Shown in pieces: positions 40,915-48,864 of a DNA stretch of 48,864 nucleotides. A program made the position numbers and the translations under genes. Each line of letters begins with the position of its first letter. Position 1 is the first letter of the stretch. Below the pieces are notes generated by a model. That model saw only the letters and a program-made list of their open reading frames with translations, was not told the DNA's origin and did not search any database. Source of the stretch: Deltaproteobacteria bacterium RBG_16_49_23 (lineage in GTDB: Bacteria; Desulfobacterota; BSN033; UBA1163); NCBI GenBank assembly GCA_001798855.1, contig MGQQ01000154.1, forward strand, positions 1 to 48,864. The letters are read 5' to 3'.

Positions 40915-43900
40915 ATGTTGGTAAAGCCCCGTTTTTTAATCATTGTTTTCACTGCCCTTCTGATTACAGGCCTGGGTTCCCAATCCCAGGCAGTGCCAAC
41001 TCAGGCCCCAATCACCGGTGAGATCCAGCGGATCACTCTCAATAGCCCTACCGATCACTGGTCTGGGGGAACCATTGTCGTCGGAGGACAGACCGTGATC
41101 ATCCCAAGAAATCTCCTGCTCGATCTGCCTGCCAACCGGTTAACTTTGAAGCAGCTCTTTGACCAGGCTCCGGCGGGCTGTACGGGCCAGACCGGGCTGG
41201 CTAAGGCTGACCCGTGCAACACCACCGGAGTGGGTGGGTTTGCGACGATTTCCGCAAACCGCACCATCGCCGGCAACACCATTGCCGGCGATGTGTTTAT
41301 CGAAAAGGGTAAGGAGGCCGTTATCGGCGCCGTGACTTACATCAATTATACGGAAGGTTATTTCCGGGTGAACGGAACACCGGCAGCACCGGGGGGCAAT
41401 ACCGATCCCGGTACGGGAGTTATGGTTCGCCTTAACGATCCCACCGGACGCCATACCGTCCAGTCAGGTCTTGGGTGTACTCCTGGTTCTGCCTCTGTTA
41501 ATTGCAGCCCCGACCCTCGATTTACCCTCGATCCGGATAACTACACACATGTTTTTTCGAGCGGCTATCCGCTTTGCATCCCGAAGACGGCTGATGGCCT
41601 TGGCGATCCTTTCTGTCCAAGGACAAACCGTGCTCCAGTGTTCCAGCCTTTCGTTGCGGAACCGCCGGTTCCAGATTCAACACGGTTCGCTCCCATCGTG
41701 GTGGGTGATTCTCTCACTGCGGAAGGAAACTTTGAAATGATCAATGGAGTTCAGTTCCTCTCAACCCACACGATCATGGTGCATAAGGCCTTGACGACCC
41801 AGGCCAATCAGCCCGATTATTTATTTCTCGACGAGGTGGAGATCGACGCTCCCGGATTTCAGAATCAGCGAGCCCGAACCCTCATCATCGGGTATGCGAC
41901 TCAGGCAGCCCCCATCGTTGGCGCAGATATTCTCATCTGGTCCATCCACCGCGACCCGGTTAACAATGCAGTGCATGAGTTTCCTTTGGCTTCGGTAAGA
42001 GGATGTGATAGTGCCGCCGGAGCAGGGACATGCGGAGTTCAGGGCCTTGGAGGCGCCGGAAACAATATTTTCAAGATCCGTCACGATGTAGACTTTACTA
42101 TTGCCACCGATGCAAAGCTTGATCCCTGCGCCCATCTCAGGGCGGATCCCCGGTTCGCCGGCCTGAATATTTGCCCCGGTTCCAACGGGACAGGCACCAA
42201 CATCGCTGAGCAGTTCGCCATCCTGAGCCCCATTCCCCACGAGATTCAGGCAAGGACCGGCCAGAAGCTTGCGACACCCGGTTTTGTGGTTCTTGATGTT
42301 CAAGGCAATCCTGCTACATGGGGCCAGTACCTCTTTCCCTTTGGAATGAACCTGGGTGGGGTTTCCACCCCCGAGATGAATGAAATCAACCTTGATCTGC
42401 TTGCGACTCCTTTCATTTTTGAAGGAATTTCCTGGAATCTTGACCGGAGGCTTTCCCCCGGAGGTTGTAATGGCCCGTGCGATGCAACGCCCCAGCCGTT
42501 AGACCCGTTCCCGTTCTCAGGGCTCGATCCCCGGACTCAGGCAAGCATCCCCAACGTTTCGTACAACGATCCGAACTATACGGCAAGCCCTTTAACGAGT
42601 GCGAGAGACCGGATCCTCTCCTACGTGGATGCTGAAATTGGAAAATTCAACGGCAATGCGACGGTATTGCCTCTTTCGCTGGCAGTCGACCCGGCAGTAA
42701 TACCCATTGTTCCGGTCACACCGGTAACACTGGTTTGTACCGCCACCGGCACGAACACCCCGCCACTGGCAGCCGATGATACGGCAACAACACCGCAGAA
42801 CACTGCTGTTGTAATCGACGTCCTTATTAATGACTCGGACCCCGATGTGGGGGGAACTCTAAATGCAACCACTGTTACGGTTGTGAACGCGCCCGCCAAT
42901 GGTACGACCTTGGTTGATGCAGCATCGGGGGCTGTCACTTACACTCCCAATGCCGCATTTGTCGGCCTCGACAGTTTTACCTACACAGTGCAGGACAACC
43001 TGGGCGCTGTTTCGAATGTGGCGATCGTCAGGGTGACGGTAACACCAATCGCGGGAAACACGCCCCCTGTGGCAGTGGATGATACGGCTACAACCCTTCA
43101 AAATACTGCTGCAGTCGTCGATGCTCTATTGAATGACACGGGTGCGGATGGCACTTTGAATCCCGCTTCGGTCATAGTGATGAACCAGCCAACCAACGGT
43201 ACGACTTCCGTCAATACAACAACGGGTGCGATCACCTATACTCCGAATGCTCCGTTTACCGGACTGGAAAGTTTTACCTATACGGTCCGGGATAACTTAG
43301 GTGCAGTTTCAAATGTGGCTATTGTCAGGGTGACAGTAACACCAATTGGAGGAGACACGCCGCCTGTGGCAGTGAACGATACTGCCACAACCCTGCAAAA
43401 TAATGCTGTGATCAGCGATGTTCTTGCCAATGACACGGATGCCGATGGCACGTTGAATCCCGCTTCGGTCACAGTGGTGAACCAGCCAGCCAACGGTACG
43501 ACTTCCGTCAATACGACAACGGGTGCCATCACCTATACTCCCAATGCTGGATTTGCCGGCTCGGACAGCTTCACTTATACAGTGCAGGACAACTTGGGTG
43601 CCGTATCTAATGTAGCGATCGTCCGGGTAACGGTATCCCTGCCTCCAAATACGCCGCCTGCGGCAGTCGATGATACCGCTACGACCCTGCAGAATAATGC
43701 AGTGATCATCGGTGTTCTCGCCAATGACACGGATGTCGATGGCACGTTGAACCCAGCTTCGGTCACAGTCGCAAACCAGCCGGCCAACGGTGTCACTTCC
43801 GTTAATACTGCAACAGGTGCGATTACCTATACTCCCAATGCCGGATTTGCCGGCTCGGATAGCTTCACTTACACAGTGCAGGACAACCTGGGCGCTGTCT

Positions 43901-44508
43901 CGAATGTGGCGATTGTCCGGGTATCTGTGGTGGGAGTTCCTGCCAATATTCCGCCAATTGCAACAAATGACGTGGCCAGCACTCCTCAGGGGATCCCGGT
44001 CCTGGTCAATGTGCTTGCCAACGACAGTGACCCGGATGGGACACTTAATCCGGCAACACTGACGGCAGTTTCGCTGCCCGCAAATGGTACTCTTTTCATG
44101 AATACGGCAACAGGCACCATTACCTATACCCCCCGGGCAGGTTTCTCCGGTGCAGACACATTCACCTATACGGTGGCAGACAACCTTGGCGCTGTCTCGA
44201 ATGTAGCAACCGCAGTGATCACCGTGCAGGCGCCAAGTTTCGAGGCCCTTGCAATCTTACGGGCAGAATTTGTGGCGGGGGCCGGATGGAGAATTGCCGG
44301 GTCAAGTACGGCGAACGGGGCTACGGTAACGATCCATCTTGGCTCGAATCTCGGCGGTCCTGTGATCGGCACGGCAGCGGTTGCCGGAAACAAGTGGGAA
44401 TTCAGAGGCCTCTCAACCGCTGTTCCTGACCCGGGGACCGTAAGAACGATTAGCGTTGAATCAACCGGAGGTGGAGTCGTCTTAGGAGCTCCGTTAAGTG
44501 TGAGGTAA
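40915..44508 (+). CDS. Large secreted protein with five cadherin-like tandem repeats
   Basis: A 1197-residue extracellular protein. A signal peptide (about 1-26, LLITGLGSQSQA) is followed by a unique region of nearly 590 residues rich in Gly, Asn and Pro, with several Cys, that I do not recognise. From about 614 to 1105 there are five repeats of 97-101 residues of the cadherin-like/Ig-17 (tandem-95) type: TPPVAVDDTATTLQN, VLANDTDADGTLNPASV, AITYTPNAGFAGSDSFTYTV, NLGAVSNVAIV. The Asp-rich turns can bind calcium. A last domain (ILRAEFVAGAGWRIAGSST) resembles the beta-sandwich after such arrays. There is no SLH motif, so its surface attachment differs from its neighbours. Start: AAGGAGGT before ATG 40915. 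Probable adhesion or matrix role (inference). Confidence 0.85.
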   Translation: MLVKPRFLIIVFTALLITGLGSQSQAVPTQAPITGEIQRITLNSPTDHWSGGTIVVGGQTVIIPRNLLLDLPANRLTLKQLFDQAPAGCTGQTGLAKADPCNTTGVGGFATISANRTIAGNTIAGDVFIEKGKEAVIGAVTYINYTEGYFRVNGTPAAPGGNTDPGTGVMVRLNDPTGRHTVQSGLGCTPGSASVNCSPDPRFTLDPDNYTHVFSSGYPLCIPKTADGLGDPFCPRTNRAPVFQPFVAEPPVPDSTRFAPIVVGDSLTAEGNFEMINGVQFLSTHTIMVHKALTTQANQPDYLFLDEVEIDAPGFQNQRARTLIIGYATQAAPIVGADILIWSIHRDPVNNAVHEFPLASVRGCDSAAGAGTCGVQGLGGAGNNIFKIRHDVDFTIATDAKLDPCAHLRADPRFAGLNICPGSNGTGTNIAEQFAILSPIPHEIQARTGQKLATPGFVVLDVQGNPATWGQYLFPFGMNLGGVSTPEMNEINLDLLATPFIFEGISWNLDRRLSPGGCNGPCDATPQPLDPFPFSGLDPRTQASIPNVSYNDPNYTASPLTSARDRILSYVDAEIGKFNGNATVLPLSLAVDPAVIPIVPVTPVTLVCTATGTNTPPLAADDTATTPQNTAVVIDVLINDSDPDVGGTLNATTVTVVNAPANGTTLVDAASGAVTYTPNAAFVGLDSFTYTVQDNLGAVSNVAIVRVTVTPIAGNTPPVAVDDTATTLQNTAAVVDALLNDTGADGTLNPASVIVMNQPTNGTTSVNTTTGAITYTPNAPFTGLESFTYTVRDNLGAVSNVAIVRVTVTPIGGDTPPVAVNDTATTLQNNAVISDVLANDTDADGTLNPASVTVVNQPANGTTSVNTTTGAITYTPNAGFAGSDSFTYTVQDNLGAVSNVAIVRVTVSLPPNTPPAAVDDTATTLQNNAVIIGVLANDTDVDGTLNPASVTVANQPANGVTSVNTATGAITYTPNAGFAGSDSFTYTVQDNLGAVSNVAIVRVSVVGVPANIPPIATNDVASTPQGIPVLVNVLANDSDPDGTLNPATLTAVSLPANGTLFMNTATGTITYTPRAGFSGADTFTYTVADNLGAVSNVATAVITVQAPSFEALAILRAEFVAGAGWRIAGSSTANGATVTIHLGSNLGGPVIGTAAVAGNKWEFRGLSTAVPDPGTVRTISVESTGGGVVLGAPLSVR

Positions 44509-44575
44509 ACATCCCCCTCATTCCAGAGAGGCGAAGCCCCCTTAATCCCACCTCGCCTCCAAATCTAACGCCCCC

Positions 44576-44616
44576 CTCCCCCTTCCCCCTCTTAAGGTAA
44601 GAGGGGGAAGGGGGAG
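44576..44616. repeat. 19-bp perfect C-rich hairpin
   Basis: CTCCCCCTTCCCCCTCTTA (44576-44594) pairs exactly with 44598-44616. It lies in the 177-bp gap after the cadherin-like gene and belongs to the family at 2214 and 2400. Further C-rich sequence surrounds it from 44512 to 44650. Confidence 0.75.
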
Positions 44617-44685
44617 TTAAAAGGGGAGGTAGGGAGGGGTTAGGATGAGGGTGGTTAATGAATGAAAAGGAAAGGAGACTGATAA

Positions 44686-46422
44686 ATGAAACTGATCAAT
44701 TCAAGAGTGAGGGTGAAAGGACTGCTGAGGCATGCCTCGATCTTTTCAATGATTCTCTTGATTCTCATTTTTTTATGCGGCCGGGCTTTTGCAGTCACGA
44801 ATTTGGCTGATCTGAATGTGAAATCGCCGGCTGTTGTTGCAGCGGAGCTGATGCCGGGAGCCATCATCGACCCGGCATCGGTGAAATTTACCGGGCAGAA
44901 CATTGCCGCGGGAACCTTCACGTCAGGCCTGAACGACGGCATTGGCATAGACCAGGGTATTCTCCTGACCACTGGAGCCATACTGAATGCCGTGGGGCCG
45001 AATTTTGTGGGAAATTTGGGGGTTAAGGCCGATCTTCCCGGAGACCCTCAACTCGATGCCATCGTAGCGCCGGCTCTTACCTTTGATGCCGCTGTCCTGG
45101 AATTTGATTTCACGCTTCCGGATCCGGCAAACAATGTCATCACATTTAAAATGGTTTTTGCCTCGGACGAATACTCCGAAAATGTAGGGAAATCGAATGG
45201 ATCCGGGAATGATATCTTCGGGCTCTTTTTGAACGGGGTCAACATCGCCCTGATCCCGGAGTCGGGAGATCCGGTCACCGTCAATACGCTGAACAGGATC
45301 GTGAACCCGGGCCTTTTCATTAACAACGATCCGGAGCTTCTCGGGCTGCCGACCCCATTTGAAACACAATACGACGGGTTCAGCAAAGTCATCACTTTTT
45401 CAGTGACGGTGGACCCTTCGGTCCCACACCACTTGAAGCTCGCCATCGCCGATACACGTGACAGGACGATTGACTCGGCTGTTTTTCTTGCCCCTGCAGC
45501 CCTTGGAAGCGGCGATCTATCACCACAACCGGAAATCAGTGTTTCACCGATGTCCAAAGATTTTCCCACCGTCAACGTGGGAAGCGCCTCATCCCAGCTG
45601 ATCACCATTTCAAACAATGGGATAGGAGATCTTAAAGTGGCGTCCGTTGAATTCATAGGAGGCAATGGGATGTTTATTCTCTCCCCGGAAGGTCCAAGCC
45701 CCTGTCCGAATCTTACGCCCACCGTTGGGATCGGCGGCTACTGCACCATGATCATCGACTTTTCCCCGCTATCCGAAGGGGCCTGGTCAGCGATACTCCG
45801 GATCAATTCCAATGACGCCCTAACTCCAACCGATATCACCCTAACCGGAGTAGGAGCCATTCAGCCTGTATTCGCTGACTCTCCGGAGACTTCCTGGGCG
45901 GAAGATTATATTAACACGTTATTCTACAATGATCTCACGAAAGGTTGCTCAGCAAGCCCATTGCTATTCTGCCCTGATGATGGAGTCACAAGGGAACAGA
46001 TGGCAGCTTTCATCATCCGGGCCATGGAAGGCGACCCGACAGCGACCTGCGAGGCTACTCCATTTCCTGATGTTTCCGTGTTTGACACCTTCAGCATGCA
46101 CATAGAGAGGCTCAAGGCGCGCGGGATCACTCTGGGATATGCAGATGGGACGTATATACCCGGGAATTTTATTACACGGGAAGAGATGGCCGCTTTTATA
46201 GTGAGAGCCGTGGAAGGCGGCCAGTTCTTTGAAGGACCCTGTGCCGGTCCATCTCCGTTTCTCGATGTGCTTGCAAGCAATCCCTTCTGCAAAAATATCG
46301 AGAGGCTCAAGGCGCTTAACGTGACACTGGGATGTGGCGGAGGAAACTATTGCCCTAATGGCTATGTCCTCCGGGAGCAGATGGCCGCTTTTATAGCAAG
46401 AGGATTTTTAGGGATACCATAA
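44686..46422 (+). CDS. Choice-of-anchor-L, ASH and SLH surface protein
   Basis: A 578-residue secreted protein. A signal peptide (about 15-37, SMILLILIFLCGRAFA) is followed by a choice-of-anchor L domain (about 40-275: GILLTTGAILNAVGPN, MVFASDEYSENVG, GNDIFGLFLNGVNIAL). An ASH/Hydin domain (about 284-395) and three SLH motifs (about 400-578) end with RGFLGIP. The SLH part keeps the paired Cys pattern (GCSASPLLFCPDDGVTREQMA, FLDVLASNPFCKNIERLKAL, GCGGGNYCPNG). It is a paralogue of the gene at 38925 with an added ASH spacer. Start: AAAGGAG before ATG 44686. It is not clearly in an operon with its neighbours. Confidence 0.87.
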   Translation: MKLINSRVRVKGLLRHASIFSMILLILIFLCGRAFAVTNLADLNVKSPAVVAAELMPGAIIDPASVKFTGQNIAAGTFTSGLNDGIGIDQGILLTTGAILNAVGPNFVGNLGVKADLPGDPQLDAIVAPALTFDAAVLEFDFTLPDPANNVITFKMVFASDEYSENVGKSNGSGNDIFGLFLNGVNIALIPESGDPVTVNTLNRIVNPGLFINNDPELLGLPTPFETQYDGFSKVITFSVTVDPSVPHHLKLAIADTRDRTIDSAVFLAPAALGSGDLSPQPEISVSPMSKDFPTVNVGSASSQLITISNNGIGDLKVASVEFIGGNGMFILSPEGPSPCPNLTPTVGIGGYCTMIIDFSPLSEGAWSAILRINSNDALTPTDITLTGVGAIQPVFADSPETSWAEDYINTLFYNDLTKGCSASPLLFCPDDGVTREQMAAFIIRAMEGDPTATCEATPFPDVSVFDTFSMHIERLKARGITLGYADGTYIPGNFITREEMAAFIVRAVEGGQFFEGPCAGPSPFLDVLASNPFCKNIERLKALNVTLGCGGGNYCPNGYVLREQMAAFIARGFLGIP

Positions 46423-46423
46423 A

Positions 46424-46543
46424 GATCAGTGACAGTGTCTGTGAAAAGATTTGCTGACACTGATCACTGACACAGACACTAAAAGGGTGTGGGGTCTTGG
46501 GTGTAACAACACCCTACCCCCTGCAAACGACACCCTTTAGCAA
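46424..46543. repeat. Inverted arrays of CAGTGTC and GGGTGT types
   Basis: GATCAGTGACAGTGTCTGTG (46426-46445) is mirrored by TGATCACTGACACAGACAC (about 46461-46479). Then GGGTGTGGGGTCTTGGGTGT near 46486-46505 is mirrored by ACACCCTACCCCCTGC and ACACCC near 46509-46535. They form two adjoining long hairpins with no coding content. Confidence 0.65.
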
Positions 46544-46564
46544 ACGCAGAATCCTAAACACCCG

Positions 46565-46600
46565 AATAGCCGGGGCATCCTACCCCGGCTATTCTATTTC
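46565..46600 (+). terminator. Probable rho-independent terminator
   Basis: An 11-bp perfect stem (AATAGCCGGGG at 46565-46575, complement at 46583-46593) with a 7-nt loop is followed by CTATTTCTAT. It lies 143 bp after the anchor-L/SLH stop. Confidence 0.6.
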
Positions 46601-46690
46601 TATAAAATACAGTATTCCCCCGAAAAAAATACTTTCTTCATCCCATTGTCCTATTTCATAGATTCTGCTATTCTTGAGCTTAACGAATAG

Positions 46691-46772
46691 AGAAAGGAGG
46701 TGAAGAAGATAGGCTGGGGGGCTGACGAAACACTCCTAAAAGGAATTCAAAGTTCAGAAAGGAGAAAAAGCC
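46691..46772 (+). other. Leader with anti-16S sequence and possible hairpin
   Basis: AGAAAGGAGGTGA (46691-46703) is identical to 30728-30740 and matches the 16S anti-Shine-Dalgarno perfectly, yet no properly spaced ATG follows. A later CACTCCT (about 46731-46737) could pair with AGGAGGTG. The next gene uses its own RBS, AAAGGAG at about 46759. It may be a translated or structured leader. Confidence 0.3.
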
Positions 46773-48864
46773 ATGTTTAAAAAAAAGAAATTTTTTTTCG
46801 CGGTCCTCTTGGCTCTTGGGATGGCAGGAGCATGGGTTCCAGGCTCTATGGCTCAGGTTCCGTGTCCGATAACCCAGGTGACAACCACTCCCGCCGGTAA
46901 TTCCGACAGGCCAGCCGTCAGCGCTGGAGGAGGTTTTATTGTCTTCGAGTCAACAAGCGATCCCTTAGGAACAAACCCCGACGGAAGCTCCGAGATCTTT
47001 CTCTTTGTAAGAAGCAATAGCCTTCTTACTCAGATTACGGATACACCTGCCGGAAGTTTAAGCACAAGGGCGAAAATCAGCGCCGACGGGATAATAATCG
47101 CCTTTGAGTCGAATGCGGATCTTGTCCCCGCTCCGGGAGGGCCGGGCAATGCCGATGGCAACACCGAGGTCTTCCTTTTCAATACTACGACAAGCGCCTT
47201 CACCCAAGTCACCAATACAATTGGAGGCTCCAATGATAATGTTTCGATAAATTTTGATGGGACGCGCATCGTCTTTGAATCAAACAGAGATCTTGTTCCG
47301 GTGGTGGGCAACGCCGATGCCAACACCGAGATTTTCATGTTCAACACGACAGCGGGAACTTTCACCCAGATTACGAACACAGTGGCTGGGGAGATCAACA
47401 ACGCTCCCTCCATCAGCGCGAATGGCACATGCGTTGTCTTCTCGTCGGATGCGGACTTTGGGGGCGGAGGTAATCTTGACGGCAACCTGGAAATATTTCT
47501 ATTCAACGTTGTGTCGAGCGCCTTTGTGCAGTTAACTTTCACAGTCGGCGGAGCCGTTATGGACAATCCCGCGGTCAATTTCGATTGCACCATGATCGCC
47601 TTTGAGTCGGATGCTGATCTTGTCCCAGCTCCCGGAGGGCCGGGCAATGCCGATGGAAACACCGAGATCTTCGTGTTCAAATCCTTCATTAGCGCCTTCA
47701 CCCAGATTACCAACACCCTGGCGCCGGTCGTCAATGCGAACCCCGCAATCATTGACGCTCTTACAGGATTATTTGACCTGGGTACCCGCATAACGTTTAC
47801 ATCCAATGGCGATCTTGTGGCGGGCCAGAACGCAGATCTGAACGATGAGATCTTCCTCTTCATCACAACTACAGGGGTGATTTCACAGTTTACAAATACG
47901 GTTCTGGGGGGCAGTGGCAACTCGGCCATGGATAACAGCGGCAACCTCATCGCTTTTCAATCGAATGGCGAGCCGGTTGTTGGTGGAAACCCGGAGCTCA
48001 ACCAGGAGATCTTCATAGCAGGCTGTGCAGACATTTCGGTGTCGCACACAAGCTTTGACTTCGGGGCTGTCAATCGCGGAAGCGTGGCCATCCTGCAAGT
48101 ATTCGTTACCAATCCGGGTAAAGCCGATCTCTCGATAGGCTCAATTACGGTAACGGGCGATGCCGATTTCACGAAGGGCGCTGACACCTGCTCAGGACAA
48201 ACGATTCTTCCCGTAAGTGGGGCCTGCTCATTTCTGATTCGATTTTTGGCGACGTTGACAGCGCCATCGCTTTCCACAATTGCGACTATCCCTTCCAATG
48301 TTTTCGACACACCGGTGGTGAATGTTTCTGTTAGCGGAACCGTGACCGATTCACAGCTTTTTGGCGATGTCTTACCGACCTCTCCTTTTGAGAACCACAT
48401 CAATTCACTCTTTCATAGTGGGGTTTCCCTTGGGTGCACTTCCGGGCAATTCTGTCCTGGCCTCTTTACAACAAGAGGCCAGATGGCGGCCTTTATTATC
48501 CGGGCCCTCCGGGAGCCACAGACGCTTCCGCCAGTGGCTACCTTCAGTGACGTGCCGGTCGGCCATCCCTTCTTCATACATGTTGAGAGGATGGTGTTTC
48601 TAAACATCACTCAGGGCATCGGCGGCGGTCTCTATGGCCCCGATCTCAACGTGACCAGGGCGGAGATGGCATCCTTCATCGTGAGAGCAAAAGATGGAGC
48701 CGATTCAACGGCGCTCTGCACAGGAGTTTTTACCGATGTACCCATTGGCGCCCCGCACTGTGCTAATATTGAGAAGCTCAGGACTTATACTCCCCCGATT
48801 ACCCTGGGATGCGATGGAGGGAACTACTGTCCCGCAGCAAATGTGCCCAGGGAACAGATGGCCG
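46773..48864 (+). CDS. TolB-like propeller protein with ASH and SLH domains (3-prime end outside the window)
   Basis: An open reading frame of 697 codons that runs off the window end. A signal peptide (about 1-28, FFFAVLLALGMAGAWVPGSMA) is followed by seven or so TolB/PD40-like repeats of about 55 residues: GxIVFESxxDLVPxxGNADGNTEIFLFNTTTxxFTQIT and close variants (about 30-410). An ASH/Hydin domain (about 415-525, VSHTSFDFGAVNRGSVAIL) is followed by SLH motifs 1, 2 and most of 3, with the family Cys pairs (GCTSGQFCPGLFTTRGQMA, GCDGGNYCPAANVPREQMA). By comparison with paralogues only about 10 residues are missing. Start: AAAGGAG before ATG 46773. The propeller may bind a ligand or partner at the surface; the function is unknown. 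Confidence 0.87.
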   Translation, partial: MFKKKKFFFAVLLALGMAGAWVPGSMAQVPCPITQVTTTPAGNSDRPAVSAGGGFIVFESTSDPLGTNPDGSSEIFLFVRSNSLLTQITDTPAGSLSTRAKISADGIIIAFESNADLVPAPGGPGNADGNTEVFLFNTTTSAFTQVTNTIGGSNDNVSINFDGTRIVFESNRDLVPVVGNADANTEIFMFNTTAGTFTQITNTVAGEINNAPSISANGTCVVFSSDADFGGGGNLDGNLEIFLFNVVSSAFVQLTFTVGGAVMDNPAVNFDCTMIAFESDADLVPAPGGPGNADGNTEIFVFKSFISAFTQITNTLAPVVNANPAIIDALTGLFDLGTRITFTSNGDLVAGQNADLNDEIFLFITTTGVISQFTNTVLGGSGNSAMDNSGNLIAFQSNGEPVVGGNPELNQEIFIAGCADISVSHTSFDFGAVNRGSVAILQVFVTNPGKADLSIGSITVTGDADFTKGADTCSGQTILPVSGACSFLIRFLATLTAPSLSTIATIPSNVFDTPVVNVSVSGTVTDSQLFGDVLPTSPFENHINSLFHSGVSLGCTSGQFCPGLFTTRGQMAAFIIRALREPQTLPPVATFSDVPVGHPFFIHVERMVFLNITQGIGGGLYGPDLNVTRAEMASFIVRAKDGADSTALCTGVFTDVPIGAPHCANIEKLRTYTPPITLGCDGGNYCPAANVPREQMA

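Noticed and set aside
42754-44230. Regular repeats that might be a CRISPR array
   Set aside because: The units are about 297 bp, in frame and encode cadherin-like domains; there are no short repeats with unique spacers and no cas genes.
1-48864. tRNA, rRNA or phage genes
   Set aside because: I saw no cloverleaf, no rRNA segment and no phage structural or integrase genes in any part of the window.

Overview
The window comes from a Gram-negative bacterium. It has RND-type metal efflux pumps, Tat-signalled periplasmic proteins, a sigma-54 activator and sigma-54-type promoters, and it is littered with intergenic palindromes and short inverted repeat arrays. This combination fits an environmental Desulfobacterota-, Nitrospirota- or Methylomirabilota-like genome, but no ribosomal or other phylogenetic marker is present, so the placement is a weak inference.

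Layout. 0-0.8 kb: a decayed IS200-type transposase split by a frameshift, a 67-bp palindromic insert and a stop. 0.8-4.7 kb: a sigma-54-dependent response regulator and a membrane histidine kinase with a periplasmic heme-c motif, separated by a DUF559 gene broken by a small palindrome. 5.2-9.9 kb: a CusB-like adaptor with a C-terminal YHS domain, interrupted by one in-frame TAG, then a CusA-like RND pump. 10.5-19.1 kb: a probable operon of two copper-oxidase-like genes (the first Tat-exported, the second without a signal), an SLH-anchored repeat-propeller protein and an SLH-anchored di-heme peroxidase. 19.5-27.3 kb: a WD40 protein with a catalytically degenerate caspase-like domain, then a second CusB/CusA pair. 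27.3-30.4 kb: a four-helix-bundle gene between inverted ATTCCA arrays, an FtsX-like permease on the minus strand, a YtkA-like Met-rich periplasmic protein and a stand-alone receiver protein behind a canonical sigma-54 promoter. 30.9-35.9 kb: tandem paralogous SLH proteins with a CHRD domain inserted inside the SLH array. 36.2-40.3 kb: a second copy of the two-gene copper-oxidase module plus an anchor-L/SLH protein. 40.5-48.9 kb: a small membrane protein, a five-repeat cadherin-like surface protein, another anchor-L/SLH protein and an SLH-anchored TolB-like propeller cut by the window end.

How the genes may work together (inference). The window looks like a copper-centred cell-surface oxidation locus. 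Two split multicopper-oxidase modules and a di-heme peroxidase sit beside seven proteins that share a Cys-containing SLH anchor ending in a common RAFLG(I/L)P-type tail. Two CusBA systems and a YtkA-like protein would handle periplasmic copper or silver. Candidate sigma-54 promoters precede both oxidase modules and the lone receiver gene, and a TTACCCTAT motif lies upstream of each. The sigma-54 regulator and heme-sensor kinase encoded in the window are therefore the obvious candidate controllers. The oxidised substrate cannot be read from sequence.
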